In this document: positions 1 through 6,935 of the stretch, piece by piece
Position numbering within the stretch: position 1 is the first letter of the stretch
How the letters are laid out: each line of letters starts with the position of its first letter
DNA from: JBIQLO01 sp044464175
Lineage (GTDB): Bacteria > Planctomycetota > Phycisphaerae > Tepidisphaerales > Tepidisphaeraceae
Length of the DNA stretch: 8,081 bases
Direction of reading: 5' to 3'
NCBI GenBank assembly: GCA_044464175.1
Contig: JBIQLO010000182.1
Span: 1 to 8,081, forward strand
Notes under the pieces: model-generated
Databases searched by the model: none
Told to the model about the DNA's origin: nothing
Seen by the model: only the letters and a program-made list of their open reading frames with translations
Made by a program: the position numbers and the translations under genes

Positions 1-173
1 CGCGTATTTCCCAACGAACCCAACCCACCCGAACCCCGAATCCCATGTCCCCACCCCCCTCAATGCCAAATCTGGTTCCCCCAAATTCCCGACTGTCGAA
101 ATGGCAGCACAACCCCCGGAACGCATCCACAACAATCGTCCCGCAACACTCGATATCCCCCGGATTTACGGCG

Positions 174-202
174 TTTCCCCCTCTACCCCTTTCTGGCATA
201 AC
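174..202 (+). promoter_or_regulatory. Weak candidate dnaK promoter
   Basis: TTTCCC (174-179) and CATAAC (197-202) are separated by 17 bp, and a TGG just before the second box gives an extended -10 look. Each box matches the sigma-70 consensus only partly, about 3/6 and 4/6. A start near 209 would leave a leader of about 97 nt and would put the palindrome at 203-212 across the start point. This is the best match in the region but could be chance. Confidence 0.22.
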
Positions 203-291
203 CTTTGCAAAGAGAACCCCATAAGGGATCGCCCGCCGGCCTCTCCGCCGGACCATCCCCCACTGAATAACCCACAATTTCTGCCCAAAGC

Positions 292-297
292 AAGGAG
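292..297 (+). promoter_or_regulatory. dnaK ribosome binding site
   Basis: AAGGAG lies 8 nt before the ATG at 306. It is a clear Shine-Dalgarno sequence at normal spacing and supports the chosen dnaK start, which also matches the usual DnaK N-terminus (MAKIIGIDLGTTNS). Confidence 0.85.
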
Positions 298-305
298 CTG
301 ACTAC

Positions 306-2249
<1,944 letters not shown>

Positions 2250-2254
2250 GAAGA

Positions 2255-2317
2255 AGGGATCGGGGTTGGGGATCAGGGTGAAGAACCCTGATCCCTGATC
2301 CCTGCCCGCTGATCCCT
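2255..2317. repeat. Heptamer array forming a hairpin between dnaK and plsC
   Basis: The stretch divides exactly into nine 7-bp units. The first four read as G-rich variants (AGGGATC, GGGGTTG, GGGATCA, GGGTGAA) and the rest as their complements (GAACCCT, GATCCCT, GATCCCT, GCCCGCT, GATCCCT). The orientation flip lets 2262-2279 pair with 2285-2302 as an 18-bp stem, with a few wobbles, around a GAAGA loop. It sits between convergent stop codons and so could end transcription from both sides, but neither side has a U-run, so it is not a classical intrinsic terminator. The last unit runs into the final codons and stop of plsC. Confidence 0.8.
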
Positions 2318-3020
2318 AATCCTTTCTCCGCAGCTCCTCCAGCATCCCCCGCAGCGTGCGGTCGATCAGCGCCACGATTTCTCTGGCATCCAGCCCCTCC
2401 AGCCGCAGCGGCGGCCCGTACAGCACGCGGATCGGATGCGGCCGGGGCCATTTCCGCCCCTTCGGCCACGCCGCGAACGACCCTTCGATCACCACCGGAA
2501 TCACCGGCACATCCGCCCGCCGGATCACCAGCGCCGCCCCCCGCTCGATCTTGCCGATCTGCCCATCCTCCGTCCGCGACCCCTCCGGAAAGATGTTGAG
2601 CATCCGCCCCTCGTGCAGCCGCCGGATCGTCTCTTTCATCGCCCCCGTGTCCCCCTTACCCTGCTCCACCGGAAAGGCGTGCAGCGACCGGATCAGCCAT
2701 CCGAACGCCGGGTTCTTGAACAGGCTCGACCGCGCCAGAAACGACATCGGCCGCCGCAGCCACAGCGCTACCAGCACCGGGTCCAGGAAACTCTGGTGGT
2801 TGGACAAAAAGAGCACCCCCCCCTCCTTGGGCAGATGCTCAAGCCCATAGGCCCGGTATTGAAAGAAGACCGAAAAGAGAATCCGCAACAGCGCCTGCAG
2901 GCAGTTCCAGAGCAACCCCCGGTGATCCGGATCCTGCGAAGGCGTCCAGAAGGAGCCGCTGCGCCCATTGCTGCTTACGTGCCTTTGTCCCCCCGTCCCT
3001 TCGCTCGTGCCCTGGCTCAT
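2316..3020 (-). CDS. plsC: 1-acyl-sn-glycerol-3-phosphate acyltransferase (PlsC family)
   Basis: The predicted enzyme transfers an acyl chain to lysophosphatidic acid to make phosphatidic acid at the inner face of the membrane. The 234 residues carry the acyltransferase signatures in order: the catalytic H-x4-D motif in SNHQSFLD (H75, D80), FPEGSRT (144-150) for glycerol-phosphate binding, and VPVIPV (171-176). A hydrophobic stretch, WNCLQALLRILFSVFF (39-53), probably attaches it to the membrane. The first ~35 residues are polar and not family-like. The start was kept because its ATG overlaps the cmk stop by 4 bp (ATGA) and GGGTGGAG (3026-3033, minus strand) precedes it, which points to coupled translation. 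No other in-frame ATG lies ahead of the conserved part. Substrate preference cannot be read from the sequence, and related lyso-lipid acyltransferases share these motifs. Confidence 0.93.
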   Translation of the reverse strand: MSQGTSEGTGGQRHVSSNGRSGSFWTPSQDPDHRGLLWNCLQALLRILFSVFFQYRAYGLEHLPKEGGVLFLSNHQSFLDPVLVALWLRRPMSFLARSSLFKNPAFGWLIRSLHAFPVEQGKGDTGAMKETIRRLHEGRMLNIFPEGSRTEDGQIGKIERGAALVIRRADVPVIPVVIEGSFAAWPKGRKWPRPHPIRVLYGPPLRLEGLDAREIVALIDRTLRGMLEELRRKD

Positions 3021-3676
3021 GCCGTCTCCACCCGTTCCACAATGGCCGCCACCACCTCATCCGGCGACAAGTTAGTCGTGTCGATCACCACCGCGCCCGG
3101 CGGCACCAGCAGCGGCCCGGCCGCCCGGTTCCGGTCCCGCTGGTCGCGTTCCTGGATCTGGGCCAGAATCTGCCCCGGATCGACGATCTCCCCCCGCGCC
3201 CGCAGCTGCGCCACCCGCCGCCGCGCCCGCTCGGCCGGCGTGGCGTCCAGATAAAACTTCCACGTGGCGTCGGGAAAGACCACCGACCCCTGGTCCCGCC
3301 CCTCCGTCACCAGCTTCGGATGCTCGCGCCCAATCCGCCGCTGCTGCTCCACCAATTGCCCCCGGATCGCCTCCACCACCGCCACCCGCGAGGCCGCCGT
3401 CGTCACCTGGGCCGACCGCAGCAGGTGCGACACCGGCTCATCGTTCAGCAGCACCTCCGGCGGCATCGCCGAGAAGTCGAACGCGATCCGGCACAGCCGC
3501 CCCACAAACGCCAGCTCCCGCGCATCGCCCAGATCCACCCCCCGCCGCAGCGCCTCCAGCGCCACCGCCCGGTACATCGCCCCCGTGTCCAGGAAATCAA
3601 ACCCCAGCCGTCGCGCCACCGCCAGGGCGACCGACGATTTCCCAGTCCCGGCAGGTCCGTCGATGGTCAGAATCAT
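3017..3676 (-). CDS. cmk: Cytidylate kinase
   Basis: Cmk phosphorylates CMP and dCMP with ATP, recycling pyrimidine nucleotides in the cytosol. The 219-residue protein is of normal length. It has a Walker A loop GPAGTGKSS (7-15), DTGAMYR (30-36) in the nucleotide-monophosphate site, EGRDQGSVVFP (125-135, EGRD-G-VVFPDA in the family) and a lid arginine cluster RDQRDRNR (177-184). The end reads VVIDTTNLSPDEVV, as is usual for this family. The ATG at 3676 gives the canonical MILTIDGPAGTGKSS beginning although no Shine-Dalgarno sequence precedes it. The plsC start overlaps its stop by 4 bp. cmk next to plsC is a recurrent bacterial arrangement, often followed by rpsA, but here dnaK follows, convergent. 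Confidence 0.95.
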   Translation of the reverse strand: MILTIDGPAGTGKSSVALAVARRLGFDFLDTGAMYRAVALEALRRGVDLGDARELAFVGRLCRIAFDFSAMPPEVLLNDEPVSHLLRSAQVTTAASRVAVVEAIRGQLVEQQRRIGREHPKLVTEGRDQGSVVFPDATWKFYLDATPAERARRRVAQLRARGEIVDPGQILAQIQERDQRDRNRAAGPLLVPPGAVVIDTTNLSPDEVVAAIVERVETA

Positions 3677-3686
3677 TCGCGTTGCC

Positions 3687-3755
3687 GTGGCCCGTGGCCC
3701 GTGGTCCGTGGTCCGAGTGACTTTTTCGGACCACGGATCACGGACGACGGACCAC
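3687..3755. repeat. Inverted heptamer array (long hairpin) between the TIM-barrel gene and cmk
   Basis: Four 7-bp units (GTGGCCC twice, GTGGTCC twice; 3687-3714) are followed, after 13 nt that include a T5 run, by four units in the opposite sense (GGACCAC, GGATCAC, GGACGAC, GGACCAC; 3728-3755). Pairing is continuous from 3699-3715 to 3727-3743 with one wobble and extends, with a few mismatches, to about 3686/3756. The loop is AGTGACTTTTT. It lies directly after the TIM-barrel stop and before the cmk start in the direction of transcription, so it may end or attenuate readthrough, or protect mRNA ends. It is probably a copy of a dispersed element. Confidence 0.85.
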
Positions 3756-3760
3756 GATCC

Positions 3761-4552
3761 CTACAACAATGGCTTCAAAATTCGCACCGACCGCTTCACC
3801 CCCTCGACCGGCTCCCCGGCCCCCTCGTATTCGATCCCCAGATACCCATCATACCCCGCCGCCTTGGCGATCTGGACGCACTTGGCCAGGTCAAACGCCG
3901 GGTGGTTCAGGTTTTCGTCGATGTCCTTGGTCTTGGCATGCACCGCCTTGGCGTAGGGGAAAATCTTCCGCGTCGCCTCGTACCGTTCGATGGGGGGATA
4001 CCAGTTGCCAAAGTCCGGCAGCGTCCCGACCCACTCCCGCCCCACGGCCTGCCCCACCGCCTCCATCACCTGGATGATCGAGTCCGGATCGCTGCTCAAC
4101 CCCCCATGGTTCTCCATCAGGATCGCCACCCCATGTTCCTTGCCGCGTTTGGCCAGTTCGGTGAAGCTCTCGATACACGCCCCAATCGCCGCCCCCCGGT
4201 CGGTGATCTCCTTGCCGCCGGAATTGCACCGGATGGCCGAAACCCCGATCGCCTTGGCCACCGGAATCCACTGCCCGTACGCCTCCAGGCTCTGGCCCCG
4301 CACCCCGGCGTCCAGAGAGGACAAATCCCCCTTCTCATCCACCGCGATGTTCAGCAGCTTTGACCCGGCCTGCTTCGCCGCCTCCACCAGTTCCTTCAGA
4401 TACGCCGGTTCCTTCGAGGCGAAGAAGGGGGAGTTCAGCTCCACCCCGTCAATCCCGAACTGCGCCTTGGTGAAGGCCGGGAACTCCAGGAGCGTCAACT
4501 GATTGCCCCGGAACAGCTTCTGAAGACTCCACCCCGCAAGGGACAATTTCAT
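3761..4552 (-). CDS. Sugar phosphate isomerase/epimerase-like TIM-barrel protein (AP endonuclease family 2 fold)
   Basis: The 263 residues fit the xylose isomerase-like TIM-barrel superfamily (IolE/hydroxypyruvate isomerase/COG1082 type), whose members isomerise, epimerise or dehydrate sugars using a divalent metal. Strand ends with likely metal or substrate residues are visible: IDGVELNSPFF (E38), ILMENHGG (E147, H149), TLPDFGNW (D180), VHAKTKD (H205, K207) and LGIEYEG (E241). There is no signal peptide or membrane segment, so it is probably cytosolic. The start is supported by AGGAGG just upstream. It follows the ThuA-like gene by 49 bp on the same strand, which suggests a two-gene catabolic unit. 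In other bacteria ThuA and TIM-barrel proteins occur together in oxidised-sugar (3-keto sugar) pathways. The substrate here is unknown and that link is inference. Confidence 0.88.
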   Translation of the reverse strand: MKLSLAGWSLQKLFRGNQLTLLEFPAFTKAQFGIDGVELNSPFFASKEPAYLKELVEAAKQAGSKLLNIAVDEKGDLSSLDAGVRGQSLEAYGQWIPVAKAIGVSAIRCNSGGKEITDRGAAIGACIESFTELAKRGKEHGVAILMENHGGLSSDPDSIIQVMEAVGQAVGREWVGTLPDFGNWYPPIERYEATRKIFPYAKAVHAKTKDIDENLNHPAFDLAKCVQIAKAAGYDGYLGIEYEGAGEPVEGVKRSVRILKPLL

Positions 4553-4556
4553 AAAA

Positions 4557-4562
4557 CCTCCT
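4557..4562 (-). promoter_or_regulatory. Ribosome binding site of the TIM-barrel gene
   Basis: On the minus strand AGGAGG stands 4 nt before the ATG at 4552. It is a full-strength Shine-Dalgarno sequence, slightly close to the start, and is the best one in the window. It contrasts with truD, cmk and the thuA-like gene, which have none. Confidence 0.8.
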
Positions 4563-4568
4563 GTGTAG

Positions 4569-4585
4569 GGTCCGCATCGCGGACC
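4569..4585. repeat. Small perfect hairpin between the thuA-like and TIM-barrel genes
   Basis: GGTCCGC and GCGGACC are perfect 7-bp arms around a 3-nt ATC loop. No U-run follows on either strand, so it is not a standard terminator. It lies 17 nt after the thuA-like stop and ends 7 nt before the ribosome binding site of the next gene, so it could tune expression of the second gene by processing or structure. A weaker outer pairing (GTAGG at 4565-4569 with CCTAC at 4601-4605) competes with it. Confidence 0.65.
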
Positions 4586-4601
4586 GTCTTCTTCAATGGT
4601 C

Positions 4602-5258
4602 CTACGCTCGCGCCGCCCACAAAAACCCGCGCCGCATCAGCGTCAGGCACGGCTCGGCCGCCACGATGTTCGCCTGATGCCCCAGGGCATTATAAAAGAC
4701 CCGCCCCTGTCCATACAATTTCGTCCAGACCACCGGCATCTGGACCGGCCCGTTGGGCGCGTGCGGCCCGTCGGCCACCGGAAACTGCGTCGTCGCCAGC
4801 ACCTTCACCGCCGGATCGACATGCAGATAATACTGCTCGGAAGCCACCTCAAAATTTTTAATCCCCTTGGTCACCGGATGCTCATGATCGGTAATCGCCA
4901 CCTGGTACCGCACCCCATCGTTCCCCGGATGCGCCACCCACTGTCCCCCGGTCATGAACTGCCACTCGGTCGCCTGGCGGAAGGCATCGCACATCCCCCC
5001 GTGGCACCCCGCGATCCCCACCCCCCCCGCCACCGCGGCCGTCACCGGATTCAACTGCTCCGGCGTAATCGAGCCCATCGTCCAGACCGGCACGATCAGC
5101 GACAACTCCCCCAGCTTCGGGTCCTTGAAGGCGTCGAGGCTGTCGGCCATCTCCACCTCAAAGTGTTCCTCCCGCAGCAGCGATTGAAAAATCTCCGCCA
5201 CCTCCCGAGGCTGATGCCCCGCCCAGCCACCCCAGACAATCAATGCGCGTCGTGCCAT
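4602..5258 (-). CDS. ThuA-like domain protein
   Basis: This 218-residue protein is a single ThuA-like domain, a class I glutamine-amidotransferase-like fold named after the Sinorhizobium trehalose-utilisation protein ThuA, which acts on 3-keto-disaccharides. Visible landmarks are RALIVWGGWAGHQP (4-17), GIAGCHGGMCDAFR (81-94) at the position of the nucleophile elbow, a GGQWVAHPGN block (104-113), SEQYYLHVDP (140-149) and PVVWTKLYGQGRVFYNALGHQ (175-195), followed by a C-terminal MRRGFLWAA segment. No signal peptide is present, unlike many exported planctomycete ThuA proteins, so it is probably cytosolic. The conserved MARRALIVWGG N-terminus supports the ATG at 5258, although no Shine-Dalgarno precedes it. 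The enzyme activity is not established for most of the family. Pairing with the TIM-barrel gene suggests sugar catabolism. Confidence 0.88.
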   Translation of the reverse strand: MARRALIVWGGWAGHQPREVAEIFQSLLREEHFEVEMADSLDAFKDPKLGELSLIVPVWTMGSITPEQLNPVTAAVAGGVGIAGCHGGMCDAFRQATEWQFMTGGQWVAHPGNDGVRYQVAITDHEHPVTKGIKNFEVASEQYYLHVDPAVKVLATTQFPVADGPHAPNGPVQMPVVWTKLYGQGRVFYNALGHQANIVAAEPCLTLMRRGFLWAARA

Positions 5259-5266
5259 GATAGATT

Positions 5267-5295
5267 AGTCTAGCGGCCGCCGTGGCAGTTGCCAG
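5267..5295 (-). promoter_or_regulatory. Weak candidate promoter for the thuA-like gene
   Basis: On the minus strand CTGGCA (5295-5290) and TAGACT (5272-5267) are 17 bp apart, each matching the sigma-70 boxes at about 4/6. Transcription would begin within a few bases of the ATG at 5258, giving a leaderless or nearly leaderless mRNA, in keeping with the absent ribosome binding site. The -35 box overlaps the first heptamer of the neighbouring array. Confidence 0.25.
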
Positions 5296-5378
5296 AGGGC
5301 GGTTGCCGGTTGATTGTTTCTGTTCGCTAGTTGCTGGTTGCTGGTTGCTGGTTGTCAGTTGCCGGTTGGCAGTGGACA
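5288..5378 (+). repeat. Heptamer tandem array (13 x 7 bp) upstream of the thuA-like gene
   Basis: The 91 bp divide into 13 units of 7 bp with the phase kept throughout. The centre is GTTGCTG three times (5330-5350), flanked by GTTGCCG, GTTGATT, GTTGTCA, GTTGGCA and more diverged units such as GAGGGCG and TTCGCTA. All units point the same way, unlike the two inverted arrays elsewhere in the window. On the minus strand it gives a low-complexity Thr/Ser/Gln/Asn-rich frame beginning MSTANRQLTTSNQQ, which I regard as spurious. Confidence 0.85.
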
Positions 5379-5394
5379 TGCGCCCGAAGGCGCA
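5379..5394. repeat. Hairpin with C(UUCG)G loop on the minus strand
   Basis: TGCGCC (5379-5384) and GGCGCA (5389-5394) are perfect 6-bp arms around 4 nt. Read as minus-strand RNA the loop is UUCG closed by C-G, the exceptionally stable tetraloop. The hairpin exactly fills the space between the 7-bp array ending at 5378 and the 21-bp array starting at 5395. No U-run follows. Confidence 0.7.
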
Positions 5395-5583
5395 ACAGCC
5401 CTCTTTTTTCGCGCCGGAGGCTTCCTTTTTCCCGCCGGAGGCTCCTTTTATCGCGTCAGAGACTTCTTTTTTCCGCTCGCGGACCTCTTTTATTTGCTCC
5501 GAGACGTCCTTTTTTTGCTCCGGGACTTCTTTTTTCCAATCCGAGACGTCCCTTTTCCGCTCCGGCGCCTCTTTATTCCTTGC
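5395..5583 (+). repeat. Nine-unit 21-bp tandem array with phased T/A tracts
   Basis: The 189 bp divide exactly into nine 21-bp units without any insertion or deletion. The consensus is CGAGACTTC, then a T-tract of about 6, then CCGCTC. Columns 6, 9 and 21 (all C) and columns 12 and 15 (both T) do not vary, and the other columns differ between units, so the array is old. The T-tracts recur every 21 bp, two turns of B-DNA. The array lies between the divergent thuA-like and truD genes and ends about 90 bp before the truD -35 candidate. On the minus strand one frame reads as a heptad-repeat peptide (units such as ERKKEVS, EQKKDVS, EQIKEVR) that is open from 5595 but has no ATG, GTG or TTG before 5379. 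Whether it is a coding relic or a DNA element is open. Confidence 0.88.
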
Positions 5584-5671
5584 TGGGAAGGGCTTTTACT
5601 CCCTCCCGCCGCGCCAACGCTCTCCAACGACCAATAACAAGCAGCAAATAACAACCTCCCCCCCGCGCGCA

Positions 5672-5701
5672 TTGGCCCCTCCCCCCCCGCCCCCGTACAA
5701 T
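5672..5701 (+). promoter_or_regulatory. Candidate truD promoter giving a leaderless mRNA
   Basis: TTGGCC (5672-5677) and TACAAT (5696-5701) are 18 bp apart. TACAAT matches the -10 consensus at 5 of 6 positions. Transcription would start 6-8 nt further on, at 5707-5709, essentially the A of the truD ATG. This agrees with the absence of any Shine-Dalgarno before truD. The spacer is almost pure C (C4, C8 and C5 runs). Confidence 0.45.
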
Positions 5702-5708
5702 CGGCCCG

Positions 5709-6935
5709 ATGTCCCTCCCCTACGCAACCCCGGACTTCCCCGGCGTCGGTGGCGTTCTAAAAGAGCGCCCCGAGGATTTTTTTGTCCAGGAGCTTCCCCT
5801 CTACGAACCCTCGGGCCAGGGGGAGCACCTCTACTGCGAGATCGAAAAGGTCGGCCTGAGCACCTTCGACGCCATCCACCGCCTCAGCCGCGCGCTGAAC
5901 ATCCCCAGGCAGGCGATCGGCTACGCCGGGATGAAGGATGCCCAGGCCCTCACCCGCCAGCTCTTTTCCCTCTGGGGCGTGGAAGAGTCGGCCCTGGAAA
6001 GCCTCAGCCTCGAAGGATTGACCATCCGCTGGGCCGCCCGCCACGGCAACAAGCTGCGCCTGGGGCATCTCAAGGGAAACCGTTTCGCGGTGAAGATCCG
6101 CCAGGTCAATCCCACCGATGTGGTCAAACTCCGCCCCGTCATCAACCAGCTCCAGCAGCGCGGCCTGCCCAACTACTTCGGCGCTCAGCGCTTCGGCAAG
6201 CGCGAGGACAACGACCTGCTGGGCAGCGCCCTGGTGCGCGGCGATGAACAGGAGGCGATCAATCTCCTTCTGGGCCGGCCCGATCCCGACCGCGACCCGC
6301 CCCCTGTCCTCGAAGCCCGCCGGCTTTTCGACGCCGGCGACCTGGAGGGGGCATTGCGGCACTGGCCCCGCCGCAGCGCCACCGAAAGCCGGGTGCTGGG
6401 GCGCTATCTGAAAAACGGCAACGCCGCCGCCGCCCTGCGCCTGGTGGACCCCAAGCTCCAGCGCCTCTGGATCAGCGCCCTGCAGTCCCGCCTGTTCAAC
6501 GAGGTGACCGCCCGGCGCATCGACACTCTCGACCGGCTCATGGACGGTGACCTGGCGTGGAAGCATGAGAACGGCGCCTGCTTCCGCGTGGAATCGGCCG
6601 CCCTCGAGCAGCCGCGCTGCGATGCCTTCGAGATCAGCCCCACCGGTCCCCTGCTGGGCTACCGCCTGAGCCTGCCCCAGGGGGAGCCCTTGAACATCGA
6701 GCAGGCCGTCTTCGCCGCCGCCGGGCTGGAGGCGGGCCAGTTCCGCCACGTCGGCCGCGACCGGATCAAGGGGGCCCGCCGCCCCTTGCGCATCCGCCCC
6801 GAGGAGGTGCAGCTGGCCGGCGGCGTCGACGAGCACGGCCCCCACATCACCCTGGCCTTCACCCTCCCGGCCGGCTCCTTCGCCACGGTGCTGCTGCGGG
6901 AGATCATGAAGAATGAGGAAGGCATTAAGGAATGA
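5709..6935 (+). CDS. truD: tRNA pseudouridine(13) synthase TruD
   Basis: TruD converts uridine 13 of certain tRNAs to pseudouridine. The 408 residues show the family signatures. The N-terminus has FPGVGGVLKERPEDFFVQELP (10-30). The catalytic motif GYAGMKDAQALTRQ has D77 as the active-site aspartate, matching D80 of E. coli TruD. LRLGHLKGNRFAV lies at 116-128, NYFGAQRFG at 155-163, and a C-terminal LPAGSFATVLLREIMK closes the protein. The TRUD insertion domain lies between roughly residues 160 and 350. It is longer than the E. coli enzyme (349) but in range for the wider family. The ATG at 5709 has no ribosome binding site and may start a leaderless message. No upstream in-frame start would add conserved sequence. 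The 362-aa antisense frame within it is a shadow. Confidence 0.96.
   Translation: MSLPYATPDFPGVGGVLKERPEDFFVQELPLYEPSGQGEHLYCEIEKVGLSTFDAIHRLSRALNIPRQAIGYAGMKDAQALTRQLFSLWGVEESALESLSLEGLTIRWAARHGNKLRLGHLKGNRFAVKIRQVNPTDVVKLRPVINQLQQRGLPNYFGAQRFGKREDNDLLGSALVRGDEQEAINLLLGRPDPDRDPPPVLEARRLFDAGDLEGALRHWPRRSATESRVLGRYLKNGNAAAALRLVDPKLQRLWISALQSRLFNEVTARRIDTLDRLMDGDLAWKHENGACFRVESAALEQPRCDAFEISPTGPLLGYRLSLPQGEPLNIEQAVFAAAGLEAGQFRHVGRDRIKGARRPLRIRPEEVQLAGGVDEHGPHITLAFTLPAGSFATVLLREIMKNEEGIKE

Larger units (their letters stand above)
1..305. other. C-rich region upstream of dnaK, no gene seen
   Basis: No convincing gene lies here. The only plus-strand frame of any length (101-301) is proline-rich, resembles no family and ends in the dnaK leader. 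The first 60 bases are strongly C-rich, and between 28 and 62 they loosely follow a 7-bp period (CCCGAAC, CCCGAAT, CCCATGT, CCCCACC, CCCCTCA). A perfect 10-bp palindrome, CTTTGCAAAG, lies at 203-212. I looked for a CIRCE operator (TTAGCACTC-N9-GAGTGCTAA) and for a sigma-32-type promoter with correct spacing and found neither, so heat-shock control of dnaK is not evident from this sequence. Confidence 0.6.

Noticed and set aside
203..222. Sigma-32-like promoter from CTTTGCA and CCCCAT before dnaK
   Set aside because: The boxes are only 7 bp apart, far less than the 13-17 bp needed.
2436..4363. Long plus-strand frames (2436-3254, 3264-3956, 3320-4363) over plsC, cmk and the TIM-barrel gene
   Set aside because: They are Pro/Arg/His-rich shadows of clear minus-strand genes; one of them reads straight through the heptamer hairpin.
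4569..4585. Intrinsic terminator after the thuA-like gene
   Set aside because: The stem is perfect but short and no U-run follows on the minus strand; kept only as a hairpin.
5158..5379. 73-aa minus-strand frame starting MSTANRQLTT
   Set aside because: Its first part is the translated heptamer array and its second part lies out of frame in the thuA-like gene; no ribosome binding site.
5288..5583. CRISPR array
   Set aside because: The repeats are contiguous units of 7 and 21 bp with no unique spacers and no cas genes nearby.
5282..6247. 321-aa plus-strand frame across the arrays and the start of truD
   Set aside because: It is open only because the 21-bp repeat has no stop in this frame and because of out-of-frame truD sequence. 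It has no start signal, and truD motifs lie in another frame.
5757..6845. 362-aa open frame antisense to truD
   Set aside because: truD has complete family motifs over the same bases. The antisense product has no recognisable domain and arises from C/G-ending codons that remove stops on the opposite strand.
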